Assembly: GCF_025989185.1 (NCBI RefSeq)
Contig: NZ_JAPDNT010000002.1
Coordinates: 310,001-374,000 of the forward strand
Direction: 5' to 3'
DNA length: 64,000 nucleotides
Source of the DNA: Limobrevibacterium gyesilva
GTDB lineage: Bacteria; Pseudomonadota; Alphaproteobacteria; Acetobacterales; Acetobacteraceae
Shown: positions 17,878 to 27,237 of the stretch, one piece after another
Position numbering within the stretch: position 1 is the first letter of the stretch
Layout: each line of letters begins with the position of its first letter
Notes under the pieces: model-generated
Databases searched by the model: none
What the model was told of the DNA's origin: nothing
What the model saw: only the letters and a program-made list of their open reading frames with translations
Program-made: the position numbers and the translations under genes

Positions 17878-19888
17878 TTCCGGTCTCCGCAAGGGCTGCG
17901 CGCGCGGCACGCCCGAGATAGGCGGTCAACACCTCCTCGTTGCGGCGGACTTCGTCGGGCCTGCCCTCGGCGATCTTGTCGCCGTGGTCGAGCACGACCA
18001 CCGTGTCCGCCAGCTTGGTCACCACGTCCAGCTTGTGTTCGATCAGCAGGATGGTCAGGCCCATTTCGTGCAGGCTCTTGATCTGCTCGGCGAGTTCCAG
18101 CGTCTCGTTGGGGTTCATGCCTGCCGTCGGCTCGTCGAGCAGCAGGATCTTCGGTTTGGAGGCCAGTGCGCGCGAGATCTCCACGCGCCGGCGATTGGCA
18201 TAGGACAGGCCGCTCACCGTCTGGTTGGCACGTGGCGTCAGCCGGTTGCCGAACAGGCCGATGATGTCGAGCGCCCATTTGCGCGCCCCTTCCTCCTCGG
18301 CTTTCGTCCAGGGCGGATGGAACACTGCGGCGAACGGGCCGGTGCGCAGCCGGGAATGCTGGCCGATCAGCACGTTTTCCAGCACCGTGAGGTTGGGAAA
18401 CAGGCGGATGTTCTGGAAGGTGCGGGCCACCCCGCGCTCCAGCACCTCGTGCGGCGCCAGCCCCAGCAGCTCGGCGCCGTGGAACTTGATGCTGCCGCTG
18501 TGGGCCTGCACCAGGCCGGTGATCGCATTGAACAGCGTCGACTTCCCCGAGCCGTTGGGCCCGATCACCGCAACCACGCCGCCGGCGGGCACCGTCAGGT
18601 CCACGTTGTTCAGGGCCGTCAGGCCGCCGAACTTCACGGTGACGCCGCGGATCTCCAGCGCATTGCCGGGGGTGGACTCCCAGTGCGGGATGCGGTCGAG
18701 ATTGACGAAGCCGCCACGCCGCACCTCGGCGTGCTGCGCCTCGAACGACAGGGCGGGGATGGCGCGCGTGGCCGGGATCAGGCCGTCGCGGCGGAACAGC
18801 ATCATCAGCACCAGGATGAGGCCGAACAGCATCTGCGTCCAATGCACGAGATCGACGCTCATCAGCCACGGGCTGCCGACCATCTCGCCGAACGCGCGCA
18901 CCACGTTGGTGGACTCCGGCAGGAACCAAGACTGCATGAGCTGCAGCAGGCAGGCGCCCACCACCACGCCCCAGACACTGCCCATGCCGCCCAGCACCAC
19001 CATGACCAGCAGCATGGAGGAAACCGAGAAGCTGAACATCTCCGGCGTCGCGGTCTGCAGCTTGGCGATATAGTAAACGCCGGTCATGCCGGCGAAGGCG
19101 GCGCCGATGGCGAATGCCAGCAGCTTGAAGTGGACGAGATTCACGCCCATCGCGCTGGCCGCCGTCTCGTCCTCGCGGATCGCCATCCAGGCCCGGCCTA
19201 TTCGGGAATCACGCAGCCGGATCGAGACGAAGATCAGGAACGCCACCAGCAGCATGCCGACATAGTAGTAGGGCAACGCATCGACGCCGAAGCTGTAGCC
19301 CAGGATCCGCGGCGCCTGCACGCCGTTCAGCCCGGCCGCGCCGTTGGTGACCGAGTCCACGTTGCGTGCCACGATCGGCACGATCTCGCCGAAGCCGAGG
19401 GTTACGATGGCCAGGTAGTCGCCGCGCAGCCGCAACGTGGGCGCGCCGAACAGCACGCCGAAGAATGCGGTCACCAGTGCTGCCGTGGGCAGCGCGAGCC
19501 AGAACGACAAGGTGAAGTGCACCAGGTCGGGACCGCCCTGGTTGATCTTCTGCACCAGCCCCAGGAAGGCGAAGGGGGCCCAGGCGTCGCTCCAGAGCGG
19601 CATCACCTGGAAGCTGGTGAAGATGCCGTAGTAGTAGGCGCCGATGGCGAAGAACGCGGCGTAGCCGAGGTCGAGCAGGCCGGCGAAACCGACCACGATG
19701 TTGAGGCCCAGCGCCAGCGTCGCATACGACATGGCATTGGCCATGGCGTCGGTGTTCGCGTCGTTGTCCATCACCAGGGGCAACAGCGCGAAGGCGGCGG
19801 CCAGCACGAGCAGGGCCAGCAGGCGGCGGCGCTCCGGCGGGAGGCTTGCGAAGGGGCGGCCGAGCAGGTTCACGGCAGTGGCATACAT
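17867..19888 (-). CDS. livMG: fused branched-chain amino-acid permease-ATPase (LivM-LivG)
   Basis: One 673-residue polypeptide with two normally separate subunits. Residues 1 to about 370 are LivM: about ten membrane segments, GLNIVVGFAGLLDLGYAAFF, RLRGDYLAIVTLGFGEI, and AIREDETAASAMGVN. After a linker of about 35 residues, residues 405-673 are LivG: Walker A GPNGSGKSTLFNAI, the LivG-specific GVARTFQNIRLF, and Walker B ILLLDEPTAGMNP. The ABC signature is LSYANRRRVEISRAL, with Ala and Asn where most LivG proteins have Gly and Gln. Permease and ATPase are thus fixed at 1:1. It lies between livH (13-bp gap) and livF (overlap). Confidence 0.93.
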   Translation of the reverse strand: MYATAVNLLGRPFASLPPERRRLLALLVLAAAFALLPLVMDNDANTDAMANAMSYATLALGLNIVVGFAGLLDLGYAAFFAIGAYYYGIFTSFQVMPLWSDAWAPFAFLGLVQKINQGGPDLVHFTLSFWLALPTAALVTAFFGVLFGAPTLRLRGDYLAIVTLGFGEIVPIVARNVDSVTNGAAGLNGVQAPRILGYSFGVDALPYYYVGMLLVAFLIFVSIRLRDSRIGRAWMAIREDETAASAMGVNLVHFKLLAFAIGAAFAGMTGVYYIAKLQTATPEMFSFSVSSMLLVMVVLGGMGSVWGVVVGACLLQLMQSWFLPESTNVVRAFGEMVGSPWLMSVDLVHWTQMLFGLILVLMMLFRRDGLIPATRAIPALSFEAQHAEVRRGGFVNLDRIPHWESTPGNALEIRGVTVKFGGLTALNNVDLTVPAGGVVAVIGPNGSGKSTLFNAITGLVQAHSGSIKFHGAELLGLAPHEVLERGVARTFQNIRLFPNLTVLENVLIGQHSRLRTGPFAAVFHPPWTKAEEEGARKWALDIIGLFGNRLTPRANQTVSGLSYANRRRVEISRALASKPKILLLDEPTAGMNPNETLELAEQIKSLHEMGLTILLIEHKLDVVTKLADTVVVLDHGDKIAEGRPDEVRRNEEVLTAYLGRAARAALAETGNVA

Positions 19889-19901
19889 GGCTCGGCTCCC
19901 T

Positions 19902-20831
19902 TCAGGACTTGTTCGGGGCCACGCGGCCCATCAGGCCGACCGGCTTGAACACGAGAACCAGCACGAGAATTCCGAAGATGATCACGTCGGTCCAGGCGGT
20001 GCCGACGACCTGCCCGCTGAGCGCCTCGATCAGACCGATCAGCACCCCGCCCACCATGGCGCCCGGCACGTTGCCGATCCCGCCCAGCACCGCGGCGGTG
20101 AAGGCGCGCAGGCCCGCAGCAAAGCCGATATCGACCTTGCTGAGGTTGTAGTAGAGGCCGAAGATCATCCCGGACGCGCCGGCGAGCGCGGAGCCGACGA
20201 AGAACGCGGTCATCACCACCCGATCGACCTCGACGCCCATCATCCTGGCGGCTTCGGGGTCCTGGGCGGTGGCGCGCATGGCCTTGCCCAGCCGGGTGAA
20301 CTGCACGAAATAGGTCAGCCCGCCCATCAGCACGAGCGAGATGATCCAGATCAGGATCTCGCGCAGGCGCAGCACCGCGCCGCCGATGGCAAACGTGAGC
20401 GGCGGCAGCGGATTCGGGAAATTCTTCGAATCCGCGCCGATCGACAGCAGGACGGCGTTGAACAGGACATACGACACGCCGATCGTGGTGATCATCGCGG
20501 CCGGACCCTTCACTGCGCGCAACGGACGCAGCAGGAAGCGCTCGATCGCCACGCCTATGGCGCCACAGAGCGTCATGGAGGCCAGAAAGGCCACCAGCAT
20601 AACTCCCACCAGCGGCAATCCGGTCAGGATGGTGTCCTGACCGGACAGGCCGAACATCTGCAACGTGACCATGGCGACGAACGAGCCGACCATGAACACG
20701 TTGAAGTGCGAGAAGTTGATGAGCTCCATGATGCCATAGACGAGGGTGAATCCGAGCGCCAGCAATGAATACATGGCGCCCAGACTCAGGCCATTGATCG
20801 CCTGTTGCAGGAAGAGATCGGCTGTCGTCAT
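19902..20831 (-). CDS. livH: branched-chain amino-acid ABC transporter permease LivH
   Basis: A 309-residue inner-membrane permease. LivH landmarks are LQQAINGLSLGAMYSLLALG at the N-terminus, then YGIMELINFSHFNVFMVGSF, RAVKGPAAMITTIGVSYVLF, and at the C-terminus RAFTAAVLGGIGNVPGAMVG. Eight or so membrane segments are visible. It lies 31 bp downstream of the binding-protein gene and 13 bp upstream of livMG. It probably pairs with the LivM half of the fusion to form the heteromeric channel. Confidence 0.94.
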   Translation of the reverse strand: MTTADLFLQQAINGLSLGAMYSLLALGFTLVYGIMELINFSHFNVFMVGSFVAMVTLQMFGLSGQDTILTGLPLVGVMLVAFLASMTLCGAIGVAIERFLLRPLRAVKGPAAMITTIGVSYVLFNAVLLSIGADSKNFPNPLPPLTFAIGGAVLRLREILIWIISLVLMGGLTYFVQFTRLGKAMRATAQDPEAARMMGVEVDRVVMTAFFVGSALAGASGMIFGLYYNLSKVDIGFAAGLRAFTAAVLGGIGNVPGAMVGGVLIGLIEALSGQVVGTAWTDVIIFGILVLVLVFKPVGLMGRVAPNKS

Positions 20832-20862
20832 GCCCTGTCCCCCGGTCCCTAGCTCGATCGCA

Positions 20863-22104
20863 TCAGGCCATGGGCGCCACGCCGACGTACTTGTATTGGG
20901 CGTCCGGATCGTCCAGCGGCTTCGTCGTGTCCTTCTTGATCTGGAAGACGCTGATGACCTTGTTCTTCAGGTCGCCGTTCTCGTCGAACTCCACGGGGCC
21001 CTGCAGGGTGTTCGAGATCTTGGTCGCCTGGATGGCGTCGCGCACGGTGTCGCGGTTCACCGGCTTGCCGGCGTTCACCAGCATCTTCACCGCCTCAATG
21101 ATGACCCGGGCACCGGTGTAGCAAGTGACCGTGTAGTCGTCGGGACGAAGATTGAAGCGGGCGAAGTAGCGGTCACTGAAGTCCTTGGTCTTCGGGTCGT
21201 CGGTGACATGCGGCGAGGCCACGGTGGCATACCAGCCCTCGACCGCCGGGAAGCCGGCGCCCTTCAGCAGGTCGGCGCTCTGCATGCCGTCGCCGCCGGC
21301 CTTGATCACGTTCGGGATGATTTCGTAGGCCTGCTTCGCCAGTTTCACGCCGGCCTGGCCCACGCCGCCATAGTACAGCGCATCCGGGTTCATCGACTTG
21401 ATCTTGGTCAGGATGGTCGCGTAGTCGACGGCCTTCGGATCCAGCCGGTCGCGGCCGAGCACCTTGATCCCCTTCTTCTCCGCCTGGGCCTGGAAGGAAT
21501 CGGCGATGCCAACGCCGTAGGCGCCTGAGTCGTCGAGGACGAAGACCGACTTCACCTTCAGCACATCGGCCATGTAGTTGGCCATGTTCGGGCCCTGATA
21601 GGCGTCCGTCGCGACCGTGCGGAAGTAGATCGCCTTGCCGTTCGGGCGGTACTGGGCGGCGAACTTCGGATCGGTGATGTCCGGGTTCGTCGAGGACGGG
21701 GTGATCGTGGCGAGGTTGCCGGCGCTGAGGATCGGCGACATCGCTTTGCCGGCGCCCGACATCTGCGGGCCGAGTGCCGCGATGTAGCCCTTGTCCGACA
21801 CCATCTTGCGGGCGTTGGTGGCGGCCTGGGCGGGGTCGTACTGGCCGGCGGTGGCGGTGCCGTCGTCGAGCTTCACCGGCTCGAAGGTGACACCTTTGAC
21901 TTCCTTGTATTTGTTGGCCTCCTCGAAGGCCAGGATGCCGCCATTGGCGACGCGGGTCGCGGACTCCGAATCCGCACCGGTGTAAGACAGGTTGATACCG
22001 ACCTTGACGACCATGTCGGCCGCATACGCGCCCTGGGTGACGCCGAAGGTAGCGGTGGCCGCGATGCCGGCGGCGGCCTTAAAGGCGGAACGACGCGTTA
22101 GCAT
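20863..22104 (-). CDS. livK: branched-chain amino-acid-type substrate-binding protein LivK
   Basis: Periplasmic type-I binding protein, 413 residues. The leader MLTRRSAFKAAAGIAATATF has a twin-arginine-like start and ends near GAYAAD. The mature protein has KVGINLSYTGADSESATRVA at the first ligand loop, ITPSSTNPDIT, SVFVLDDSGAYGVGIADSFQ and DALYYGGVGQAGVKLAKQAY. AGGGAGAT-like sequence before the ATG gives a good ribosome site. It heads the livK-livH-livMG-livF operon. Ligand may be Leu/Ile/Val or another amide or aromatic compound. Confidence 0.92.
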   Translation of the reverse strand: MLTRRSAFKAAAGIAATATFGVTQGAYAADMVVKVGINLSYTGADSESATRVANGGILAFEEANKYKEVKGVTFEPVKLDDGTATAGQYDPAQAATNARKMVSDKGYIAALGPQMSGAGKAMSPILSAGNLATITPSSTNPDITDPKFAAQYRPNGKAIYFRTVATDAYQGPNMANYMADVLKVKSVFVLDDSGAYGVGIADSFQAQAEKKGIKVLGRDRLDPKAVDYATILTKIKSMNPDALYYGGVGQAGVKLAKQAYEIIPNVIKAGGDGMQSADLLKGAGFPAVEGWYATVASPHVTDDPKTKDFSDRYFARFNLRPDDYTVTCYTGARVIIEAVKMLVNAGKPVNRDTVRDAIQATKISNTLQGPVEFDENGDLKNKVISVFQIKKDTTKPLDDPDAQYKYVGVAPMA

Positions 22105-22289
22105 GTGTTTCTTATCTCCCTGTTTTGCAGTCTTGGTGGCGCAGGCGTGTAACGGACTGTACCACTGAGGCGAACCATGAATGTGTCATGCCGCCAAGGC
22201 AAGCCTGCATCTCGCCCGGCGCAGAGGCAAGGGGAGACATCATCGGCGTGCGACGTGCAGCGGCGGCGCCGCGTGCTAGAAGCGCGGCC

Positions 22290-24104
22290 ATGGCACCTCC
22301 TCTGCTCACCCTGCAAGATATCCGGCTCACCCTTGGCACCGCACCGCTTCTGGAAGGTGCCGAATTGGCAGTCAGCCCTGGCGACAGGCTGTGTCTGGTC
22401 GGGCGGAACGGCTCGGGAAAATCAACATTGCTCAGGATTGCGGCAGGCACACTGCAGCCCGATGCCGGCGTGCGCTTCCTGCAACCCGGTGTCACCGTAC
22501 GCTACCTGCCGCAGGAGCCGGACTTGACAGGATTCCCGACGACGCTTGCCTATGTCGAAGCGGGACTCGGTCCGGGAGACGACGCGCACCGGGCGGCCTA
22601 TCTGCTCGGCGAGCTGGGGTTGACCGGCGGCGAGAACCCGGCCGTCCTGTCCGGCGGCGAGGCCCGCCGCGCCGCACTGGCCCGTGCGCTGGCGCCGTCG
22701 CCCGATATCCTGCTGCTGGACGAGCCCACCAACCACCTCGACCTGCCTGCCATCGCCTGGCTGGAGGCGGAGCTGGCGTCGCTGCGCTCGGCCATGGTGC
22801 TGATCAGCCATGACCGCCGCCTGCTGGAAGCGCTGTCGCGCACGATCGTCTGGCTCGACCGCGGCATCACGCGCAGACTCGACCGCGGCTTCGCGCATTT
22901 CGAGGCCTGGCGCGACGAGACGCTGGAGCAGGAGGAGCGCGAGCAGCACAAGCTGGGCCGCAAGCTGGCGATGGAGGAGGACTGGCTTCGCTATGGCGTG
23001 ACCGCGCGGCGCAAGCGCAACGTGAAGCGGCTGGCCAATCTGCACGCGCTGCGGGTCCAGCGCCGCCAGCAGCGCGGCAACACCGGCGGGCTGAAGCTGG
23101 CGGCCGCCGAGGGGGAGCTGTCCGGCAAGCTGGTGGTGGTGGCCAAAGGCGTCGGGAAGGCGTTCGGCGGCAGGCCGGTCATCCGCGACCTGACCACGCG
23201 GGTGCTGCGCGGCGACCGCGTCGGCATCGTCGGGCCGAACGGCGCCGGCAAGACCACGCTGCTGTCGCTGCTGACCGGGCAGCTCGCGGCGGACGAGGGC
23301 GAGATCAGGCTGGGCGCGGGGCTGCAGATGGTGGCGCTGGATCAGCGGCGGGAAAGCCTGGACCCCGGCGCCACGCTGGCGGACACGCTGACCGGCGGGC
23401 ATGGCGACAGCGTGGTGGTGAATGGCCAGTCCCGGCATGTCATCGGCTACATGAAGGACTTCCTGTTCGCGCCCGAGCAGGCGCGCACGCCGGTCGGCGT
23501 TCTGTCCGGCGGCGAGCGCGGGCGGCTGGCGCTGGCGGTGGCGTTGGCGCGACCGAGCAACCTGCTGGTGCTGGACGAGCCGACCAACGACCTCGACCTG
23601 GAGACGCTGGAACTGCTGCAGGAACTGCTGGCGGACTATGCCGGAACCGTGCTGCTGGTCAGCCACGACCGCGACTTCCTGGACCGCGTGTGCACCAGCG
23701 TGATCAACGCCGAGGGCAACGGGCGCTGGATCGACTATGCCGGCGGCTATTCGGACATGCTGGCGCAGCGCGGCCCGATCGTGAATGTGCCGGCGGCTGT
23801 GCCGGCCGCGCCCGGCCGGCCGCGTCCGGCCCAGGGGTCGGCATCGGCGCCGGCCGGCCCCGCACGGAAACTGTCGTTCAAGGAGAAGCACGCGCTGGAC
23901 ACGCTGCCGGCGCAGATCGACAAGCTGCAGGCGACCATCGCGAAACTGCGCGGCGCGCTGGCCGACCCGGATCTGTACGCACGCGACCCGAAGATATTCC
24001 AGCGCGCCACCGACGCGCTGGCCAACGCCGAGACGGAACTGGCGCAGGCGGAAGAACGCTGGCTGGAGCTGGAGCTTCTGCGCGAGGAGGTCGAGAGTCG
24101 ATGA
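22290..24104 (+). CDS. uup: ABC-F family ATPase (Uup-type)
   Basis: Soluble ABC-F protein of 604 residues with two ATPase domains and no membrane segment. Domain 1 has Walker A GRNGSGKSTLL, signature LSGGEARRAALARAL and Walker B ILLLDEPTNHLDL. Domain 2 has GPNGAGKTTLL, LSGGERGRLALAVAL and LLVLDEPTNDLDLETLE, the last being typical of Uup. An Ala/Pro/Gly-rich linker near 545-570 leads to a C-terminal coiled coil (LDTLPAQIDKLQATIAKLRG). Uup proteins act on ribosomes or branched DNA. The ATG at 22290 is used because residues upstream of it in the frame are unconserved. Confidence 0.92.
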   Translation: MAPPLLTLQDIRLTLGTAPLLEGAELAVSPGDRLCLVGRNGSGKSTLLRIAAGTLQPDAGVRFLQPGVTVRYLPQEPDLTGFPTTLAYVEAGLGPGDDAHRAAYLLGELGLTGGENPAVLSGGEARRAALARALAPSPDILLLDEPTNHLDLPAIAWLEAELASLRSAMVLISHDRRLLEALSRTIVWLDRGITRRLDRGFAHFEAWRDETLEQEEREQHKLGRKLAMEEDWLRYGVTARRKRNVKRLANLHALRVQRRQQRGNTGGLKLAAAEGELSGKLVVVAKGVGKAFGGRPVIRDLTTRVLRGDRVGIVGPNGAGKTTLLSLLTGQLAADEGEIRLGAGLQMVALDQRRESLDPGATLADTLTGGHGDSVVVNGQSRHVIGYMKDFLFAPEQARTPVGVLSGGERGRLALAVALARPSNLLVLDEPTNDLDLETLELLQELLADYAGTVLLVSHDRDFLDRVCTSVINAEGNGRWIDYAGGYSDMLAQRGPIVNVPAAVPAAPGRPRPAQGSASAPAGPARKLSFKEKHALDTLPAQIDKLQATIAKLRGALADPDLYARDPKIFQRATDALANAETELAQAEERWLELELLREEVESR

Positions 24105-24271
24105 CGGCGCTGCTGCGGGCGACGCTGGTGGCGGCGCTGCCCTTGTTGTCCGGCTGCGGTCTGGCCGCCGCACCGTGCCGGGTCGGCTCGGCGGTGTTGA
24201 AGATCTTTCCCTATGTCGGCCACACCGCCGCCGCGCCGACCGATGCCTGCGCCGACGCGATCGACCCGTAG
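24101..24271 (+). CDS. small lipoprotein-like ORF (56 residues)
   Basis: A 56-residue product starting MTALLRATLVAALPLLSGCG and ending ADAIDP. The N-terminus is a short hydrophobic leader followed by LLSGC, a plausible lipobox with Cys19, so the mature part would be about 38 residues and membrane-anchored. The mature part contains CRVGSAVLKIFPYVGHTAAAP and a further Cys. Its ATG overlaps the uup stop by 4 bp, indicating coupled translation. I do not recognise a function. Similar tiny predicted lipoproteins occur in related bacteria. Confidence 0.6.
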   Translation: MTALLRATLVAALPLLSGCGLAAAPCRVGSAVLKIFPYVGHTAAAPTDACADAIDP

Positions 24272-24345
24272 GCGGGTCCGGTGGCGCTTGACAGCCGCGG
24301 CCCGACGCACGACTCAGAGGCGATGACGGCACGCGCGAGGCCCTT

Positions 24346-25590
24346 ATGGCGCAGTTGAGCGACGACTGCTTCGCCTTCGGCGGTGCCCTTCTGCCGCTTG
24401 ATGACGCGCAGGCGCGGGTCGCAGCCCTGCATGCCTGTGTGGCCGGCCGCGAGGAAGTCGCCCTTGAAGCGGCGACAGGCCGCATCCTGGCGGCGGATTT
24501 CATCGCCCCGATCGACCTGCCGCCGCAGACCAACTCGGCGGTGGACGGCTATGCGGTCACCCACGCCGACCTGCTGGCGGACCGCCCGACCCTGCTGCCG
24601 CTGTTCGGGCGCACCGCGGCCGGCCACGCACCCGCCGGTCCGGTGCCGCGCGGCCATGCCAGCCGCATCTTCACCGGCGCGGTGATGCCCGAGGGACCGG
24701 ACACCGTGATGATGCAGGAGGATTGCGAGGCCACCGATGCTGGCGTGGTGGTGCAGCCTGGCATCCGCCGTGGCGCCAATCGTCGCCCGGCCGGGGAGGA
24801 TGTGGCGCGCGGCGCCATGGCGCTGCCGGGCGGGCGGAGATTGATGCCGCCGGATATCGGCCTGCTCGCCGCCTTGGGGATGGGCCGCGTGACGGTGCGG
24901 ACGCCGTTGCGCGTGGCGCTGTTCTCGACCGGGGACGAGATCATCGACCCGCCGGCGCCGCTCGCGCCCGGCCGGGTCTACGACGCCAACCGCTTCATGC
25001 TCGCCGCCCTGCTGCGCCGCCTGGGCGCCAGCGTGCTGGACGGCGGCATCCTGCCGGACGACAGGCGCGCCACGCAGGAGGCGTTGGCGGCGGCGGCCGG
25101 ACGGGCGGATCTGATGCTGACCTCGGGCGGCGTATCGACCGGCGAGGAGGACCATGTGCGTGCCGCGATCGCGGCGGCCGGGTCCCTCGCCTTCTGGCGC
25201 GTGGCCATCAAGCCCGGGCGGCCGGTGGCGCTGGGCGAGGTCGCGGGCACGCCGCTGCTGGGCCTGCCCGGCAATCCGGTGGCAGCGCTGGTCACGTTCG
25301 CGGCGCTGGGCCGGCCGCTGCTCGACCGGCTGGCGGGCGCGGTCTATGCGCCTCCGTCCCGCTTCGCCGTCGCCAGTGGTTTCGCCTATCGCAAGAAGGC
25401 GGGGCGACGCGAATATGTGCGCGTGCAGATCGGCGCGGACGGCATCGCCAGGCGCTATCCGAAGGAAGGGGCCGGGATCATCACCTCGCTGACCGAGAGC
25501 GACGCGCTGATGGAACTGCCCGAGGACATGACCGAGTTGGCGCCAGGCGATGTGGCGCCGTGCATTCCCATGGGGCTGCTGCATGGATGA
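24346..25590 (+). CDS. moeA: molybdopterin molybdotransferase MoeA
   Basis: Inserts molybdate into adenylated molybdopterin in the last step of molybdenum-cofactor synthesis. The 414-residue protein has the MoeA domain order: DLPPQTNSAVDGYAV near residue 60, RIFTGAVMPEGPDTVMMQED, the MogA-like domain with ALFSTGDEI and LTSGGVSTGEEDHV, then PLLGLPGNPVAALVTF. The C-terminal beta-barrel includes GRREYVRVQI. Its stop overlaps the fdhD start by 8 bp, so both are expressed together. Confidence 0.95.
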   Translation: MAQLSDDCFAFGGALLPLDDAQARVAALHACVAGREEVALEAATGRILAADFIAPIDLPPQTNSAVDGYAVTHADLLADRPTLLPLFGRTAAGHAPAGPVPRGHASRIFTGAVMPEGPDTVMMQEDCEATDAGVVVQPGIRRGANRRPAGEDVARGAMALPGGRRLMPPDIGLLAALGMGRVTVRTPLRVALFSTGDEIIDPPAPLAPGRVYDANRFMLAALLRRLGASVLDGGILPDDRRATQEALAAAAGRADLMLTSGGVSTGEEDHVRAAIAAAGSLAFWRVAIKPGRPVALGEVAGTPLLGLPGNPVAALVTFAALGRPLLDRLAGAVYAPPSRFAVASGFAYRKKAGRREYVRVQIGADGIARRYPKEGAGIITSLTESDALMELPEDMTELAPGDVAPCIPMGLLHG

Positions 25591-26455
25591 GTTCCTGGTC
25601 GCGCCGGACCCGGATGATCCCGCGTTGTCGCGGGAGGTCGTGGGCATCGACCACACGGGCGCCACGGTGGCCACGCGCGTGCCGGTGGAACGGCCGCTGA
25701 CGCTGTTCCTCAACAGCCAGGAAATCGTCACCATGATGACGATCGGCGACCGGCCGGACTGCCTGGCGGTGGGCTATCTGCTGAACCAGAACATGCTGAG
25801 CCGCGACGACGCGATCGACGCGGTGGAGTTCGATGCGGAGCTGGACGTGGTGGTGGTGCGCACGCCGCGGCGAACGAACTACGAGGAGAAGCTGAAGCGG
25901 CGCACGCTCACCTCCGGCTGCGCGCAGGGCACGGCGTTCGGCAATATGCTGGAGCGGTTCGAGGGCGTGCGGCTTGATGAAGATGCGCAACTTCGCACCT
26001 CCTGGCTGTATGCGCTGTCGCGCAAGATCAATACGCAGCCGAGCCTGTATCTGGCGGCCGGCGCCATCCATGGCTGCGTGCTGTGCGAGGCGGATCGGCC
26101 GCTCGTCTATATGGAGGATGTCGGCCGGCACAACGCGATCGACAAGATCGCCGGCTGGATGCACCTGAACGGCGTGGGGCCGGCGGACAAGCTGTTCTAC
26201 ACGACGGGACGGCTGACCTCCGAAATGGTCATCAAATGCGTGCAGATGGAAATCCCCATCCTGGTCAGCCGCAGCGGCTTCACCGCCTGGGGCGTGGAGC
26301 TTGCCCAGCAGGCCGGGCTGACGCTGATCGGCCGGGCGAAAGGCAAGCGCTTCATCTGCGTCTCCGGCGCCGGGCGGCTGCGCTTCGATGCCGATCCGGC
26401 CGAGCATGTGGCCGAGGGCGCCAGCCGCAAGGGATCGCGGGACGACGATGGATGA
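25583..26455 (+). CDS. fdhD: FdhD-like sulfurtransferase
   Basis: Accessory protein that passes sulfur from a cysteine desulfurase to the molybdenum cofactor of formate dehydrogenase. The 290-residue protein has the family blocks CLAVGYLLNQNMLS, then AGAIHGCVLCEADRP with EDVGRHNAIDKIAGW, then TTGRLTSEMVIKCVQM and PILVSRSGFTAWGVEL. The usual CxxC of E. coli FdhD is here TSGCAQGT: Cys113 is kept and the second Cys is Gly116. The ATG at 25583 overlaps moeA by 8 bp. No formate dehydrogenase gene is in the window. Confidence 0.9.
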   Translation: MDEFLVAPDPDDPALSREVVGIDHTGATVATRVPVERPLTLFLNSQEIVTMMTIGDRPDCLAVGYLLNQNMLSRDDAIDAVEFDAELDVVVVRTPRRTNYEEKLKRRTLTSGCAQGTAFGNMLERFEGVRLDEDAQLRTSWLYALSRKINTQPSLYLAAGAIHGCVLCEADRPLVYMEDVGRHNAIDKIAGWMHLNGVGPADKLFYTTGRLTSEMVIKCVQMEIPILVSRSGFTAWGVELAQQAGLTLIGRAKGKRFICVSGAGRLRFDADPAEHVAEGASRKGSRDDDG

Positions 26456-26484
26456 GCAGCGAAGCCGCCCGGTGGTCGCTGACA

Positions 26485-27099
26485 TCATGAACCGAGCAGG
26501 CGGTCGGCTTCCTCTAGTTCCTCAGGCCGGTTGACGTTGAAGAACGGGTCGTAAGGCGCGTCATCGAACGCCGCCTCGGCCACGCCGTGCTGAGCGGTCC
26601 AGGCGTCGATCCGGCGCATCCCCGCCAGGAGCGACGCCTCCAGCGCGTCGGCCAGCGCCACCGGCCACAGCGCCACCACCGGATGCGTCCGCCCGGCGGA
26701 GGCGGCGCAGGCGATCGGCTGGCCCGAGGCGACCCGCGCCGCCTGCAGACGCGTCACCAGGTCTGCCGGCAGGAACGGCGTGTCGGTCGGCACGGAAAGC
26801 ACGTCGCGCGCGCCGGGATACTGCGCGCGAGCCCAGCGCATGCCGGCGAGCACGCCGGCCAGGGGACCGGGAAAATCCGGCAGCGGATCGGCCACCACCG
26901 GCAGGCCCCAGGGGCGGAAACGCTCGGGGTCGCCGTTGGCGTTCAGCACAACAGCGCACACCTGCGGGGTGATGCGGTCGATCACATGGTCCAGCAGCGG
27001 CCGCCCGTGCAGCAGGCGCAGCGGCTTGTCGCCGCCCCCCATCCGCCGTGCGAGCCCCCCCGCCAGCAGCACCGCCACCGGCCGCCCGTCTTCCGCCAT
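26485..27099 (-). CDS. mobA: molybdenum cofactor guanylyltransferase MobA
   Basis: Adds GMP to the molybdenum cofactor to make the MGD form used by DMSO-reductase-type enzymes such as formate dehydrogenase. The 204-residue protein has the nucleotide-binding LLAGGLARRMGGGDKPL, then GRPLLDHVIDRI, DFPGPLAGVLAGMRWAR, and the metal-site VPTDTPFLPADLV. The C-terminus ends FFNVNRPEELEEADRLL as in MobA. It is convergent with fdhD (29-bp gap) and divergent from the TRAP operon. Confidence 0.95.
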   Translation of the reverse strand: MAEDGRPVAVLLAGGLARRMGGGDKPLRLLHGRPLLDHVIDRITPQVCAVVLNANGDPERFRPWGLPVVADPLPDFPGPLAGVLAGMRWARAQYPGARDVLSVPTDTPFLPADLVTRLQAARVASGQPIACAASAGRTHPVVALWPVALADALEASLLAGMRRIDAWTAQHGVAEAAFDDAPYDPFFNVNRPEELEEADRLLGS

Positions 27100-27237
27100 C
27101 AGGCCCCTCCCTCAAACATCGCCGATAAAGACCGTTGCACGATCGCCGAGGATCGCGACAATCCGGTCTGCGCAAGACGCAACAAGACGGCCCAAGATAC
27201 CATCAGGACGGGCCCGCACCCCGGAGGATATGCAGCG

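Noticed and set aside
22422-24533. 703-codon minus-strand open frame
   Set aside because: It is antisense to uup, whose two ATPase domains are complete and convincing.
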